Below, in pieces: positions 17,446 through 24,452 of a DNA stretch of 64,000 bases. Origin of the DNA: Microseira wollei NIES-4236 (GTDB taxonomy: Bacteria > Cyanobacteriota > Cyanobacteriia > Cyanobacteriales > Aerosakkonemataceae). The translations under genes and the position numbers were made by a program. The stretch spans positions 1 through 64,000 of the forward strand of contig NZ_BLAY01000031.1 of NCBI RefSeq assembly GCF_020521235.1, given 5' to 3'. A model generated the notes under the pieces. The model worked only from the letters and a program-made list of their open reading frames with translations. It was not told the DNA's origin and did not search any database. Positions within the stretch are counted from its first letter, which is position 1. Each line of letters starts with the position of its first letter.

Positions 17446-17867
17446 ATTGATAACAAAGTTAGGCGATTTTTCTGACATTGTCAAATATTAAGCAAAATTT
17501 TAGAAAAAAATGTCAAAGTTGGCTCGCCTCTATATAGCGGATTGCAGCCGTATGAGGTATACCAAATGCGAAAGCGGCAGCAAAAATGGCAGCCGCTTTC
17601 GCATTCCTGCGCCAAAAGGCTGTACCAATACGAGTTTGCAATCGGCTGTACAGCGGATGGACATCACAGATGTCATCAGATTCTCGGAACAGAAACAGAT
17701 GTGTCAAAAATTCTTGTCAATCAAAGAGCGATCGCTCGCCCTCCTATGCGATATGCCTCCGGCACGCTGGCGCGATCGCACAATTCACCCATCCAAGTAA
17801 ATCTAGATGTGGGAATGGGTATTCTCTTAGCGTGCATGGATACGATCGCACCGACTAATTTCCCATT
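17446..17867. other. Non-coding stretch with a 14-bp stem hairpin
   Basis: No gene is supported. At 17565-17605 a perfect 14-bp inverted repeat (AATGCGAAAGCGGC / GCCGCTTTCGCATT) surrounds a 13-nt loop. At 17535-17559 lies a 25-bp sequence found again, inverted and perfect, at 20187-20211. HIP1 sites occur near 17730 and 17770. Confidence 0.6.
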
Positions 17868-18242
17868 CTAAATTGTCTCAGTAGACGGTATTTTCAGCGC
17901 TCTCATCCGAATGCGATCGTCCTCAATGACGCTGAAATTTCCTGCCCAATCATCGCAAGATGAAATCGCAACCAGAACCTTTTGAGCAACGGCTGCACCG
18001 CAAGGGGCTTTAATCCGAAACAGGATGATGCCAATTGTGGCGGGTAACTGTACCCGGAAGGCAAGTTCGCCAAAGTCTTTGTCGAAAGTCAGCAGGATAC
18101 GTTCTTCGGCTTGGGCAGGCTGAAGCACTTGTGCATCGGAAATGCCAGGGGCATCGGTGCGAATCCAACTAACATCGTGTCCAGCTTGCCGTAGGGCTTC
18201 TACAGCATCGCCTGGAAAGTTTTCGTTGGCGAGGAAGCGCAT
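17868..18242 (-). CDS. DUF5615 PIN-like protein (Mut7-C type toxin)
   Basis: This 124-residue protein starts MRFLANENFPGDAVEALRQA, with the Asn-Glu-Asn acidic opening typical of DUF5615, then has ISDAQVL and ILLTFDKDFGELAF, whose Asp residues match the family metal site. DUF5615 proteins are the toxin-like half of pairs with DUF433 proteins, as seen directly upstream here. The ATG at 18242 is only three bases after the original DUF433 stop, so the two were translationally coupled. RNase activity is inferred from the PIN-like fold. Confidence 0.88.
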   Translation of the reverse strand: MRFLANENFPGDAVEALRQAGHDVSWIRTDAPGISDAQVLQPAQAEERILLTFDKDFGELAFRVQLPATIGIILFRIKAPCGAAVAQKVLVAISSCDDWAGNFSVIEDDRIRMRALKIPSTETI

Positions 18243-18245
18243 AGG

Positions 18246-18476
18246 TTAGGCAAACAGGGCGTAGACTTTTTCGGCTTTGAGAGCGGCACTAGCCTAGCCC
18301 AGACAGGCTTGGATGTCTTCGAGAGTGATGCCGGGGTAGTTGCGGAGGATTTCATCGGTTGTCCAGCCTTGCGCCAGCAGGTCGATGATGAATTCGACCG
18401 CAAGGCGGGTGCCTTTGATAATAGGTTTGCCGACGAGGATGTTGGGGTCGAGGGTGATGCGGCTTTGCCAGTCCAT
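18246..18476 (-). pseudogene. DUF433 antitoxin-like protein with premature amber stop
   Basis: From ATG 18476 the frame reads MDWQSRITLDPNILVGKPII, LAVEFIIDLLAQGWTTDEIL and ITLEDIQACLG, the normal DUF433 core with its winged-helix-like motif. It then meets TAG at 18294-18296. Past that stop the same frame continues ASAALKAEKVYALFA to TAA at 18246-18248, the expected family C-terminus. A Tyr codon (TAT or TAC) changed to TAG would explain it. The 60-residue product lacks the last ~15 residues, and whether it still neutralises the downstream DUF5615 protein is unknown. Confidence 0.82.
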
Positions 18477-19277
18477 AGGTTGAGCTTGAACGCTTTGGTG
18501 TCTGTTCTCGTATTTTAAAAGTTGAGTTTTGGCTTTGCACCCGCTCCAGGATTGTTTGCAGTCGATAAACCCGATTCGTGGCAAGGTATCGCTCATCTAA
18601 ATAAACCCAGATGTGGGAATGGGTATTCGGGTAGCTTACTTCTTTGCGATCGCAATTCCCTTCCAACCCTACAAATCATCAGTTACGCTACTATTTTCCC
18701 CCCTGGTTACAAGAGAAGTACCCACATGCGAGCGCTCACAGCAAGCCTACCCCAAAACCACCCAACTAACCCAATCTAACAACTATTTTACTGCTGTATA
18801 TTGCTGATGATTCCAGCATACAGTTAGGAAATTTGCCGAGTTTATTCGCCTCCACAATTGTATTGCGGCATTCCAGCATACTCGACCCATTTCGCTGGGA
18901 AATTTCCCTCAAATTAATTAAAGGGGCGAGCAACAAAATCGGATTCGCCAACTTGATAACTTGCGTCATAGCGTCTACGAAGACCACAAACCCAGTACTC
19001 AACAAGCCCGCAAATAATTTTTGCGCTACCAAAACAAATTCCTTAACGAGATGCGTCGCTATTAGACTTCGACCGAATATAAAGTCAAGGGCAGGCAGGA
19101 TGCCTACCCCACAAGAGATATGGTCGAAGTATATTACAAGCTGCTTTGAGTGCCAACCAGCCCTACCCAATCTAACCGTAAAGGTGGGGCGGGAGCGTCT
19201 TTTATATCCTTTCCCCTTGCATCAGAGCAATTAGCAATTAGCCATTAGCAATTACCAATTACCAAGTTTGATATAAA
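18477..19277. other. Intergenic region without a supported gene
   Basis: Open frames exist on both strands at ~18766-19234 but share no recognisable motif and look like mirror shadows. A short block around 18610 (AGATGTGGGAATGGGTATTC) is duplicated from ~17808. A GGGCAGGCAGGATGCCTACC palindrome lies near 19090, and the right edge has AATTAGC/AATTACC heptamers. Confidence 0.5.
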
Positions 19278-20057
19278 CTAAAACTCGCGCCGAGAGAAAA
19301 CAATAATTGCGATTGACAACAGCATCACAGTATAAAGCAATGCGTAGGCTGCATTTTCCAGTAAAATAACAGGATTAGGTAAAACTCCAACCCCGTATAC
19401 CGCCTGATTTTTTAAGTCCAATCGCGATAAATCTGGCAAAACAAGGTAAAGTCCTCGCACAAAACCCTCGATATTGGGGTTTTTGGATAGCTGCCCCAAT
19501 TTAATTAAATCTGGACTTAAATGTCCCATTAAGTAAATCCCAAAAGTGAACAGGGTAGCAAGCAGCGAACTCGTAAAAACGCCAAATAAAATAGCTACAG
19601 CAGTGAGTAGGGATAGCTCAAAAAACAGATACAGAACTGCGATTAAAATGCTATCCAAAGGGAAAGAAACGCGCTTGACTAACAGCACTACCAGATAAAT
19701 TACCGTCATCAAGGCTAATAATACAGCCAGCACCGCTGATAATCCCAAGTGCTTGCCGATAATAAACTCTGCGCGACTGACAGGTTTTGCTATTAAGACT
19801 AGGACGGTTTTCTTTTCAATTTCTTTATTAACCAGTCCGGTGCCTACAAATACAGTGACGATTAAGCCCAATACTCCCATAGCAGCCAGACCCAGATCCA
19901 GAAGCATTTTATTTTCCGTACCCGTCGCTACTTCTGGGAGTAAGACCATCGCAGCGAGTAATAAAATGGCAAATAAGCCGATTAGGTAGAGGACGCGATC
20001 GCGAATCACTTCGCGAAATACGTGAGTTGCGATCGCCAAAGTTCTGCCCAGAATCAT
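19278..20057 (-). CDS. fraE: FraE, ABC-2-type permease of the septal-junction operon
   Basis: The 259-residue membrane protein has six predicted helices, beginning LAIATHVFREVIRDRVLYLI, a typical ABC-2 permease start, then the GLVNKEIEKKTVLVLIAKPV amphipathic segment shared by NosY/GldA-type permeases. It is called FraE because it is third in a fraC-fraD-permease series, the gene order known from Anabaena. There FraE is needed for filament integrity and intercellular communication. It is separated from fraD by an unusual ~200-bp repeat-bearing gap. Position carries most of the naming; the permease family itself is clear. Confidence 0.85.
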   Translation of the reverse strand: MILGRTLAIATHVFREVIRDRVLYLIGLFAILLLAAMVLLPEVATGTENKMLLDLGLAAMGVLGLIVTVFVGTGLVNKEIEKKTVLVLIAKPVSRAEFIIGKHLGLSAVLAVLLALMTVIYLVVLLVKRVSFPLDSILIAVLYLFFELSLLTAVAILFGVFTSSLLATLFTFGIYLMGHLSPDLIKLGQLSKNPNIEGFVRGLYLVLPDLSRLDLKNQAVYGVGVLPNPVILLENAAYALLYTVMLLSIAIIVFSRREF

Positions 20058-20061
20058 ATCA

Positions 20062-20258
20062 ATTTGGTAATGGGTAATTGGTAATTAGTAATTGGTACAG
20101 CAGATTGTAAGCGAGTAAGGGACAGCGTTTTCGCTTCGTTTGTCAAGCGCGCAGCATTAATGCTGCCGCTACACAAACTTGCGCCTTACCTCATACGGCT
20201 GCAATCCGCTATAATTGATTGGCTTTTTTCCCATGACGTATGACCGATTACCCATTAC
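20062..20258. repeat. Repeat-bearing insert between fraD and fraE
   Basis: The ~200 bases hold a 25-bp sequence at 20187-20211 that is the exact inverse of 17535-17559, plus TAATTGGTAATTAGTAATTG heptamer-like repeats next to the fraE start and CATGACGTATGACCGATTAC on the other side. It encodes nothing and may weaken read-through from fraD into fraE. Confidence 0.55.
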
Positions 20259-21248
20259 CTAATTTTTCTTCTTTTCTTGGGGTGATTTGAGGTTAAGTAG
20301 TCCGCGCGCTGGCTGACTTACAGGACTACATTGTAAATCGCTGAGACTCACAGGCGATTCCGCCGCTGCGCCTCGACGCCTAGATAGAGTAACTCTACAG
20401 GATTTTCTCAAATGATAGCCTTCAACTCTGGTACCGGGGCCGCGCCAGTTGGCTAACAGATTCAAATTATATCCTGAGTCTCTTGTGGAAACATCAGCTC
20501 CGTATTCCCACAGTGCGTCTTCCTCAACTCTAGGAAGTTCTTTTTGCGTCACTTCTTCCGACAGTTTAACCACCCTATCGTTGGCAGTTAATAACCATCG
20601 CTCTACGTCAGGCCAAACTTTACCATCTATCTGATTTTTCAAGCGGGATTCTATGGCGTCGAGGACTAAATTCCCCCTGGGAACCGAATTTGAACCGAAG
20701 GCAACTTTGTTCACAAAAAAGCTGCGACCCAACTCATCTGCTGCGATGCTAGGATATTGTTGTAACCAGCCTTGGAGCATAAAGCCAAATAATAGCCAAC
20801 AACTTAAAAGTAGGTTAATCAAAAGCAAAATAGTCAGGTTTTGGCGCACCCCTGGATTTGGAGTTTTGAGTTTTAAGCCTTCCTGCCAAAATTCAGGGAT
20901 TGCCGCAACTGCTGCTGATACTATAGGCCAAGCAATAACACCTACTGCTAGCAGTGCTGGATTGCCCCAAAAGCCAAATAAAAGCAGACAAATTAACGCT
21001 CCAGTTACCCAAGAACCTATAGAAATTCCCTGAATCGTTATCGGTTCTTTTATTGTGTACCACGCTACGCCAATAATTAATAGTACCCCGCTCACAACAG
21101 CCATAATCGGCAGGAATGCTATTGCAGAAATACCCAGAATTACACTCGCTAATATTAGCGTTTGCCAAGACCATATTTTTGGCGGTTTAAAATTCTTGAG
21201 TACCTGGAGCAGGTAGGTAATTATTTGGTTTAAAATCTTCGTATCCAT
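20259..21248 (-). CDS. fraD: FraD, septal-junction membrane protein (DUF5357)
   Basis: FraD is a septum-located protein of filamentous cyanobacteria that forms part of the cell-cell septal junctions with FraC. From ATG 21248 the protein has 329 residues; Anabaena FraD is ~340. It opens with a short cytoplasmic end and about five hydrophobic helices (LILASVILGISAIAFLPIMA; LLLINLLLSCWLLFGFMLQG among them). A periplasmic domain of ~150 residues follows (SIAADELGRSFFVNKVAFGS onward) with a basic tail. A TTG at 21281 would add 11 residues and overlap fraC, so the ATG 19 bases past the fraC stop is preferred. Confidence 0.88.
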   Translation of the reverse strand: MDTKILNQIITYLLQVLKNFKPPKIWSWQTLILASVILGISAIAFLPIMAVVSGVLLIIGVAWYTIKEPITIQGISIGSWVTGALICLLLFGFWGNPALLAVGVIAWPIVSAAVAAIPEFWQEGLKLKTPNPGVRQNLTILLLINLLLSCWLLFGFMLQGWLQQYPSIAADELGRSFFVNKVAFGSNSVPRGNLVLDAIESRLKNQIDGKVWPDVERWLLTANDRVVKLSEEVTQKELPRVEEDALWEYGADVSTRDSGYNLNLLANWRGPGTRVEGYHLRKSCRVTLSRRRGAAAESPVSLSDLQCSPVSQPARGLLNLKSPQEKKKN

Positions 21249-21267
21249 AAGCACGCTCGCTGTTTTG

Positions 21268-21840
21268 TTATTTAATCCCAAACATATTTGTTAAGAACAA
21301 CATGAATAAAATCCCAGTCCCGCTATAAGCATTGGCTACCAGAATTGTGCTTGAGGTTATGCGTGCCTTAGCAGAATCGTAATATCTTTTGTACAAAGAA
21401 CTTGTGATTGTGGGGCTATATTTATTCCCCTGTTTTTCTTCTTGTTCTGCCGGTGTTGCTGCTTTCGCTAAGTTTCGCCACACATCTAAAAATACCAATT
21501 CAGCGATTAAAATAAATACAAAACATAAAAATACGATTAAAGCAACTTCCCCATATACTAGACCTGTGGGGACAGTTGAATTTTCGACAATGTTATTAAA
21601 AAATATGAAGGTGATAATTTGTTTTTTCAGATTGGTGGACAAGAACCGCTGAACGGCAAAGAAAACCAGCCAGCCGAGACAAGTGGAAAATAAATTCAGT
21701 CCCAGGGAATATTCTATACTAGCTTTACGGCTGAGTTTCCATTGCTTTTGGAAAACCAAGGCTTCAATCGCGATCGCCAGTGACAAAAATAACATCTGAA
21801 ATACAATCGCCCGCAGAGGCAACACAAAATAAAACGACAT
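21268..21840 (-). CDS. fraC: FraC, filament integrity protein
   Basis: This 190-residue membrane protein starts MSFYFVLPLRAIVFQMLFLS, the characteristic FraC opening, with three to four hydrophobic helices (LGLNLFSTCLGWLVFFAVQR; VALIVFLCFVFILIAELVFL; SGTGILFMLFLTNMF). FraC sits at the septum and with FraD is required for normal filament length in heterocyst formers; homologues also occur in non-heterocystous filamentous species. The start has a good Shine-Dalgarno (GGAGGGTAATCC ATG). It is first of the three-gene operon. This is good evidence that the organism is filamentous. Confidence 0.9.
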   Translation of the reverse strand: MSFYFVLPLRAIVFQMLFLSLAIAIEALVFQKQWKLSRKASIEYSLGLNLFSTCLGWLVFFAVQRFLSTNLKKQIITFIFFNNIVENSTVPTGLVYGEVALIVFLCFVFILIAELVFLDVWRNLAKAATPAEQEEKQGNKYSPTITSSLYKRYYDSAKARITSSTILVANAYSGTGILFMLFLTNMFGIK

Positions 21841-21949
21841 GGATTACCCTCCATACACTCCAACTTGGTGGTTGAGCGGTACCTGCGAATTCTACCATCT
21901 CGCAGCAAATTTATAAAAAAGGTTCTAACCCCAACTATAATGAAGATTT

Positions 21950-23083
21950 ATGAGCAGAATCGGCATCGGCATTCGCACGGCGGTGGCGCGGACTGAGCGC
22001 ATCGCAGGTCAAATTCACGTCTACGACGGTGCGGGGAAAGGCAAGTCAAGGGCGGCGTTGGGTGTGGTATTGCGGTCGATAGGTCTGGGAATCGACGCCA
22101 CAGCGCCTGCTAGAGTATTGCTGCTGCGTTTTCTCAAAGGGCCGGAACGTACATACGACGAAGATAGCGCGATCGCAGCCCTACAACAAGGTTTTCCCCA
22201 TCTGATAGACCAGGTTCGCACGGGTAGGGCAGAATATTTTGGTGCAGATGAAATTACTCGCTTTGATCGGCAAGAAGCTCAACGCGGGTGGGATGTAGCT
22301 AAAGGCGCGATCGCTTCAGGACTATATTCGGTGATCGTTTTAGACGAACTCAACCCAGTGCTAGACTTGGGCTTGCTGCCGGTGGATGAAGTCGTCCACA
22401 CCCTCAAGCACAAACCAGAATACTTGGAAATTATCGCCACAGGTCGAGGCGCACCGCAAGCGCTGCTGGAAATTGCCGATCTGCACTCGGAAATGAAACC
22501 CCACTTTCACCCAAAAGCGATTGAACGGGGAATCGAAGGGATTGAAATCTATACGGGTGCGGGTAAAGGAAAATCTACCAGCGCCTTGGGGAAAGCGTTG
22601 CAGGCAATTGGCAGGGGAATTAGTCAAGACCAGTCGCACCGCGTCTTGATTTTACAATGGCTCAAAGGTGGAAGCGGATATACCGAAGACGCAGCGATCG
22701 CCGCACTACAGCAATGCTATCCGAATTTAGTCGATCATCAGCGCTGCGGTGGAGATGCGATCGTTTGGCGGGGACAACAGCAGGAACTAGACTATGTAGA
22801 AGCAGAACGAGGCTGGGAAATTGCCAGAGCAGCGATCGCTTCTGGACTCTACAAAACCATTATCCTCGACGAACTCAACCCTACCGTTGACCTGGAACTG
22901 CTACCAGTAGAACCAATCGTACAAGCTTTGTTAAGAAAACCCCGCGATACTGAAGTCATTATCACGGGGCGTTGCCTCAATCCACCAGATTACTTCGACC
23001 TCGCCAGCGTTCATTCCGAAATGATTTGCCACAAACATTATGCCGATCGAGGCGTTCAACTCAAGCGAGGCGTAGATTTTTAA
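21950..23083 (+). CDS. Tandem CobO/BtuR-like P-loop ATPase (two domains)
   Basis: The 377-residue protein is two copies of a CobO-like corrinoid adenosyltransferase domain fused head to tail. Domain 1 has Walker A DGAGKGKS at ~26-33, FLKGPERTYDEDSAIAALQQ and Walker-B-like VIVLDELNP. Domain 2 repeats these as TGAGKGKS at ~202-209, WLKGGSGYTEDAAIAALQQC and TIILDELNP. CobO adenylates the cobalt of cobyrinic acid a,c-diamide with ATP. Single CobO proteins have ~180-200 residues, so this is a true duplication. The two halves differ, which suggests an old event. No other cobalamin gene is near, so the exact role is uncertain. Confidence 0.85.
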   Translation: MSRIGIGIRTAVARTERIAGQIHVYDGAGKGKSRAALGVVLRSIGLGIDATAPARVLLLRFLKGPERTYDEDSAIAALQQGFPHLIDQVRTGRAEYFGADEITRFDRQEAQRGWDVAKGAIASGLYSVIVLDELNPVLDLGLLPVDEVVHTLKHKPEYLEIIATGRGAPQALLEIADLHSEMKPHFHPKAIERGIEGIEIYTGAGKGKSTSALGKALQAIGRGISQDQSHRVLILQWLKGGSGYTEDAAIAALQQCYPNLVDHQRCGGDAIVWRGQQQELDYVEAERGWEIARAAIASGLYKTIILDELNPTVDLELLPVEPIVQALLRKPRDTEVIITGRCLNPPDYFDLASVHSEMICHKHYADRGVQLKRGVDF

Positions 23084-23092
23084 TCGTCGTGT

Positions 23093-23240
23093 AGGGGCAC
23101 GGCATTAATAACGTTATCTGTTTTTGCCAGAGATCCTTGTTGCCGTGCCCCTACTGCGTCAATGGCGTCGTCTTGTAGGGGCACGGCATTACTAACGTTA
23201 TCTGTTTTTGCCAGAGATCCTTGTTGGCGTGCCCCTACAT
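23093..23240. repeat. Two direct ~82-bp repeats with GTAGGGGCACGGC / GCCGTGCCCCTAC ends
   Basis: Copies begin at 23093 and 23175. Each is an inverted-repeat unit of ~66 bp, GTAGGGGCACGGC at the left and (G)CCGTGCCCCTAC or GCGTGCCCCTAC at the right, with an identical interior (CGTTATCTGTTTTTGCCAGA). The family also forms arrays at 1-392 and 53555-54100 with different interiors. It follows the CobO-like gene and could fold as a terminator. Confidence 0.8.
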
Positions 23241-23244
23241 CTAA

Positions 23245-23463
23245 CTAGCGACCTGAAGATCTGTAGTGGGTGTCAGCTGGTTGCGGCTGTAGCACGTCAG
23301 CGTTGAACATCACCACAAATGTTGCGTTGGGAATCAGGCGACGCAGAATCTCCAGATGACCGTCTGCATCAGAGCGATTGCGGAACTGACCAACTGTCAC
23401 CCGTTGCAAGTTGGGCAGCAGGCGAACCAGCACCCAAGCGTTAAGGCGTTCTTTGTAGGGCAT
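23245..23463 (-). CDS. Small conserved-looking hypothetical protein
   Basis: From ATG 23463 the protein has 72 residues: MPYKERLNAWVLVRLLPNLQ, then VTVGQFRNRSDADGHLEILR and RLIPNATFVVMFN. The pattern of a strand, GRFRxRxDADGHL and a second strand looks like a compact alpha/beta fold reminiscent of SPOR domains (inference), and I recall similar short cyanobacterial proteins without known function. The frame is open for 26 more codons upstream (23541), but the internal Met fits better. Confidence 0.6.
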   Translation of the reverse strand: MPYKERLNAWVLVRLLPNLQRVTVGQFRNRSDADGHLEILRRLIPNATFVVMFNADVLQPQPADTHYRSSGR

Positions 23464-23617
23464 AATTAACTTGTCTCCGTGTGTAATTGGAGCCAGAGCC
23501 AGCGTCGTTCCCTGCAAAGTTCGGGCGCTGGCTCGTGACATGAACCCATATTACAAATAAACTTAGGGTTTTGTCTACATAGATAAAGTAAAATATAGTG
23601 AAGGCAATTGGCAGGCA

Positions 23618-23839
23618 ATGAACTCAAGCCGCGAGCTGATGAGGCTAAGGAAACGACTGGGATTGACCCAAAAACAAGTAGCAGATGCTGTGGGCGTTAC
23701 AGACCAAACTGTAAGTAATTGGGAAGCTGGCAGATTTGAACCCAGGCTCACTATTAGTCAGATGCAGGCTTTGTGTCGTGTCTTGCAATGTTCCTTAGAT
23801 GAACTTCCTAGCTTCACTGATGCAGAGAAGTCGGAGTGA
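23618..23839 (+). CDS. Small XRE-family helix-turn-helix regulator (1)
   Basis: The 73-residue protein is one Cro/C1-type HTH: LMRLRKRLGLTQKQVADAVG, then VTDQTVSNWEAGRFEPRL and a last helix AL CRVLQCSLDELP. It is likely a DNA-binding repressor or antitoxin-like regulator. A similar gene follows 76 bases later, and the two share the VxNWEAGR recognition-helix signature. No toxin candidate is adjacent. Confidence 0.85.
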   Translation: MNSSRELMRLRKRLGLTQKQVADAVGVTDQTVSNWEAGRFEPRLTISQMQALCRVLQCSLDELPSFTDAEKSE

Positions 23840-23915
23840 GAAGGACATTAGCGATCGCATAGATGACGCCAGCAAAGAAAGAATTTGCTTAAGTAGATGA
23901 GGGAATAGGACAGGA

Positions 23916-24134
23916 ATGGCAAGTTTGGGGGAAAAGCTCAAACAAAGAAGAGAATTGCTCAATGTGACTCAGCGGCAAATTGCTCTTGAGTTGGGCGTAA
24001 CTGTAACTACAGTGCAAAACTGGGAAGCTGGCAGATATATCCCAAAGCTCTCTCCCAATCAAATGAAAGCTTTGTGTGAGCTTCTAAATTTTACACCTAA
24101 ACAAAGCGGTATACCTGGTAGCCCCGAAGGATGA
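23916..24134 (+). CDS. Small XRE-family helix-turn-helix regulator (2)
   Basis: The 72-residue HTH protein has LKQRRELLNVTQRQIALELG, then VTTVQNWEAGRYIPKLSP. It is clearly a paralogue of the preceding gene. Its stop codon (TGA, 24132-24134) overlaps a 37-base near-perfect palindrome that probably terminates transcription. Confidence 0.85.
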   Translation: MASLGEKLKQRRELLNVTQRQIALELGVTVTTVQNWEAGRYIPKLSPNQMKALCELLNFTPKQSGIPGSPEG

Positions 24135-24168
24135 AGCTCAAGAAATTTAATTTCTTGAGCTTCATCCG
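24130..24168. terminator. Long palindrome between XRE gene and TnpB element
   Basis: Arms GATGAAGCTCAAGAAATT and AATTTCTTGAGCTTCATC meet at a central TAATT, giving a hairpin of about 17 bp. It lies at the end of the XRE gene and also downstream of a minus-strand small frame, so it may terminate both strands or mark the left end of the IS-like element. Confidence 0.6.
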
Positions 24169-24205
24169 GTATTTATATCGGGGCGGAAAGGTTACACGGG
24201 CGAAT

Positions 24206-24382
24206 TTATTCGCCGTCTATGTTGTATTCCCTTGCCCAATTTTCTACAAGTTCACTAATGCTTGTAGAGTGCTTTGTTGCTATCCTTTGCAATCTATTCC
24301 ATGCTGTAGGAGTCAAATATATTCGATGAGATTCTTTAAGCTCTGAATGGATAGCAGGTTGATTTCTTACTCTTTTTTTCCC
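24206..24382 (-). CDS. Small ribbon-helix-helix-like open frame antisense upstream of TnpB
   Basis: Reading the minus strand from ~24382 to TAA 24206-24208 gives RVRNQPAIHSELKESHRIYL, TPTAWNRLQRIATKHSTSIS and ELVENWAREYNIDGE. The strand LTPTAW followed by two helices and ISELVE is RHH/CopG-like, and I recall similar small proteins beside cyanobacterial TnpB elements. No ATG/GTG/TTG start precedes the conserved part in frame (a stop, TAA, lies just before GKKRV), so it may be broken at its 5' A-run. Boundaries on the 5' side are approximate. Confidence 0.45.
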   Translation of the reverse strand, partial: GKKRVRNQPAIHSELKESHRIYLTPTAWNRLQRIATKHSTSISELVENWAREYNIDGE

Positions 24383-24452
24383 TTACCTGTTGAAATATTA
24401 GAAGTGGTACGCTATTCTAAATACAGAATAGCAAATAAGGAGGTGATTTGAA

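Noticed and set aside
18766-19234. Antiparallel frames on both strands
   Set aside because: Mirror-image frames of a low-information stretch; neither has a domain, helix pattern or ribosome site I can support.
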